A DNA stretch of 7,669 bases. Source: Gammaproteobacteria bacterium. GTDB lineage: Bacteria; Pseudomonadota; Gammaproteobacteria; Eutrophobiales; Eutrophobiaceae. The translations under genes and the position numbers were made by a program. Below are positions 6,170 through 7,669 of the stretch, piece by piece (the stretch's first letter is position 1; the number at the start of each line of letters is the position of its first letter). The DNA is taken from NCBI GenBank assembly GCA_016198885.1, contig JACQHV010000175.1, positions 1 to 7,669 of the forward strand. The letters run 5' to 3'. The notes beneath the pieces are model-generated. The model was not told the DNA's origin. It searched no databases and saw nothing but the letters and a program-made list of their open reading frames with translations.

Positions 6170-7669
6170 TCAAAGCATATCCTGCGGATCAACATCCAGT
6201 GACCAGCGGACCTTGCGTGCACTTGGTATTTGTTCAAGGATTTTAACCCATGGCTCTAATATTTGTCTTAATCGACTGCGATCTGTTGACTGTAAAAGTA
6301 GTTGCATGCGGTAACGTCCTGCCCTTTTTTCGATTGGGGATGCAATTGGGCCGAAGATTTCCATTTGCAGTTTGTTTGTTGCCGGCAATCTGGATTTGGC
6401 GTCAGTCAGAAATTTTCTGGATAGTTGCATATCATGAGCTTCCGCCCGTAGTAAAGCGTGATAACTGAACGGCGGTAATAGTGCCTCCTTCCTTTCGCGC
6501 AAAACCAATTCTGCGAATTTTGCGTAGCCATGTTCAATTAATGTGGTCAATAATGGATGTTCAGGATGATGAGTTTGAATTATCACTGTGCCCGGATTTT
6601 CAGCACGGCCCGCCCGTCCACTGACCTGCAAGATAAGTTGTGCCATACGTTCACTGGCACGATAGTCTGCGCTGTATAATCCCCTGTCGGCATCAATTAT
6701 GCCAACCAGTGTAACTCTGGGAAAATGATGTCCTTTTGCCAGCATTTGCGTGCCGATAAGTATATCAACCCCACCCGAATGTATGTCATTAAGCATTGAT
6801 TGCATGGCACCTTTGCGGCGTGTGCTATCACGATCTATTCTGATTAAATGTGCTGACGGTAAGATTTTTTCCAGTGTCTCTGCAAGACGCTGTGTGCCAT
6901 GACCGATCTCGATAATCTTGTGACTATTACATTCATGACAGTTATTGATCAGTTTTTCCACATGACCGCAATGATGACAACACAATTTATTGTTGTGTTT
7001 GTGATAAGTCATCTGAATATTGCAGCGGGAACATTTAAATACCCAACCGCAATCATGACACATAATGACTGGTGCATAGCCACGACGGTTTAGAAATAAT
7101 AAAGCCTGTTGATTCTTTTCAATACAATACTGGATTGATTCAAGGAGGGTTTGTGATACTGCACCATGCATCTTGCTTGCGCGAATATCCAGAATATTGA
7201 TGCGTGGTAATCTGGCGCCACCGGCACGCCTGCCGAGTTTCAGTTCCTTATATCGACCCTTTACTGCATTTTGCAATGATTCCATGGACGGCGTGGCAGA
7301 ACCGAGTACTACCGGTATATTTTCCTGCTGTGAGCGAATCATCGCCAAATCCCGTGCAGAATATCGAAATCCATCCTTCTGTTTATAAGACAGATCATGC
7401 TCTTCATCCACTATGATGATGCCCAGCTGCTGAAAAGGCGTCCAAATGGCAGAACGTGTACCCAATACCACGAGCGCCCTGCCATCGCGAGCCCTGAGCC
7501 ACGCATGCAACCGTTCTCTATCTTGCAAGGCTGAATGCAATACCGCGATGTCAACGTTCAACTGACGCTCAAAACGTTCGATAAATTGAGGAGTAAGACC
7601 GATCTCAGGTAGCAAAATTAGTGCTTGTTTACCCATTGTTATTATATGTTTTATACATTGTATATATAC
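6170..7669 (-). CDS. priA: Primosomal protein N' (replication restart helicase PriA), C-terminal 499 residues; 5' end outside window
   Basis: PriA is a superfamily 2 DNA helicase that recognises stalled or repaired forks and reloads the replicative helicase. The frame stays open to base 7669, reading VYIQCIKHIITMGKQALILLPEI, which matches the stretch just after the Walker A motif; the ATG at 7636 is therefore internal and Walker A lies just beyond the edge. Numbering from the edge, visible motifs are GTRSA (70-74), DEEH box (88-91, bases 7397-7408), GSATP (123-127), GTQMLAKGHHFP (from 306) and QVSGRAGR (348-355). Four CxxC pairs (C204/207, C213/216, C231/234, C244/247; bases about 6929-7060) form the two zinc sites inserted in the helicase core. 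The C-terminal domain ends WSLDVDPQDML, as usual in PriA. About one third of a normal PriA, including the DNA-binding N-terminus, is missing only because of the window boundary. Confidence 0.97.
   Translation of the reverse strand, partial: VYIQCIKHIITMGKQALILLPEIGLTPQFIERFERQLNVDIAVLHSALQDRERLHAWLRARDGRALVVLGTRSAIWTPFQQLGIIIVDEEHDLSYKQKDGFRYSARDLAMIRSQQENIPVVLGSATPSMESLQNAVKGRYKELKLGRRAGGARLPRINILDIRASKMHGAVSQTLLESIQYCIEKNQQALLFLNRRGYAPVIMCHDCGWVFKCSRCNIQMTYHKHNNKLCCHHCGHVEKLINNCHECNSHKIIEIGHGTQRLAETLEKILPSAHLIRIDRDSTRRKGAMQSMLNDIHSGGVDILIGTQMLAKGHHFPRVTLVGIIDADRGLYSADYRASERMAQLILQVSGRAGRAENPGTVIIQTHHPEHPLLTTLIEHGYAKFAELVLRERKEALLPPFSYHALLRAEAHDMQLSRKFLTDAKSRLPATNKLQMEIFGPIASPIEKRAGRYRMQLLLQSTDRSRLRQILEPWVKILEQIPSARKVRWSLDVDPQDML

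Noticed and set aside
6250..7416. Several plus-strand reading frames over priA
   Set aside because: Antisense shadows of conserved helicase and zinc-site codons; no plausible protein features.
7634..7636. ATG at 7636 as the priA start
   Set aside because: The frame is open to the window edge and the upstream codons (VYIQCIKHIIT) match PriA sequence between Walker A and this point, so the ATG is internal.

Overview
The window looks like chromosomal DNA from a gammaproteobacterium with a fairly AT-leaning genome. The best evidence is the minus-strand order priA - argS - SPOR-domain protein, which is the familiar gammaproteobacterial arrangement (for example in Pseudomonas). A Chp/Pil-type (type IV pilus) chemosensory cluster faces it. 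The genus cannot be named from the sequence alone.

Left half, plus strand (1-3572): the 3' end of a hybrid CheA-type histidine kinase (ChpA/PilL family: HATPase, CheW-like domain, receiver), then a small stand-alone CheW-domain protein (ChpC-like), then a 476-residue protein joining an N-terminal response-regulator receiver to a C-terminal Hanks-type Ser/Thr protein kinase. All three point the same way with gaps of 86 and 138 bases, so they plausibly form the tail of one signalling cluster. No chpB (CheB methylesterase) lies between the kinase and the CheW protein. A testable model is that phosphate from the ChpA-type kinase reaches the receiver of the third protein and controls its Ser/Thr kinase, joining two-component and eukaryotic-like phosphorylation.

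Right half, minus strand (7669-3624): priA (primosomal helicase, N-terminal part beyond the window edge), a 210-base gap carrying a candidate promoter and a perfect inverted repeat, argS (arginyl-tRNA synthetase, TTG start with a strong ribosome binding site), and a membrane-anchored SPOR-domain protein whose ATG overlaps the argS stop by one base. The hslVU genes that often follow the SPOR gene in gammaproteobacteria are not there; the signalling cluster converges on this point instead, with only 51 bases between the stop codons and no clear terminator.

The most interesting item is the receiver-Ser/Thr kinase fusion. Its linker contains three degenerate nine-residue repeats with a Thr/Ser at a fixed position. 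There is no tRNA, rRNA, CRISPR array, insertion sequence or gene-free stretch over 300 bases.
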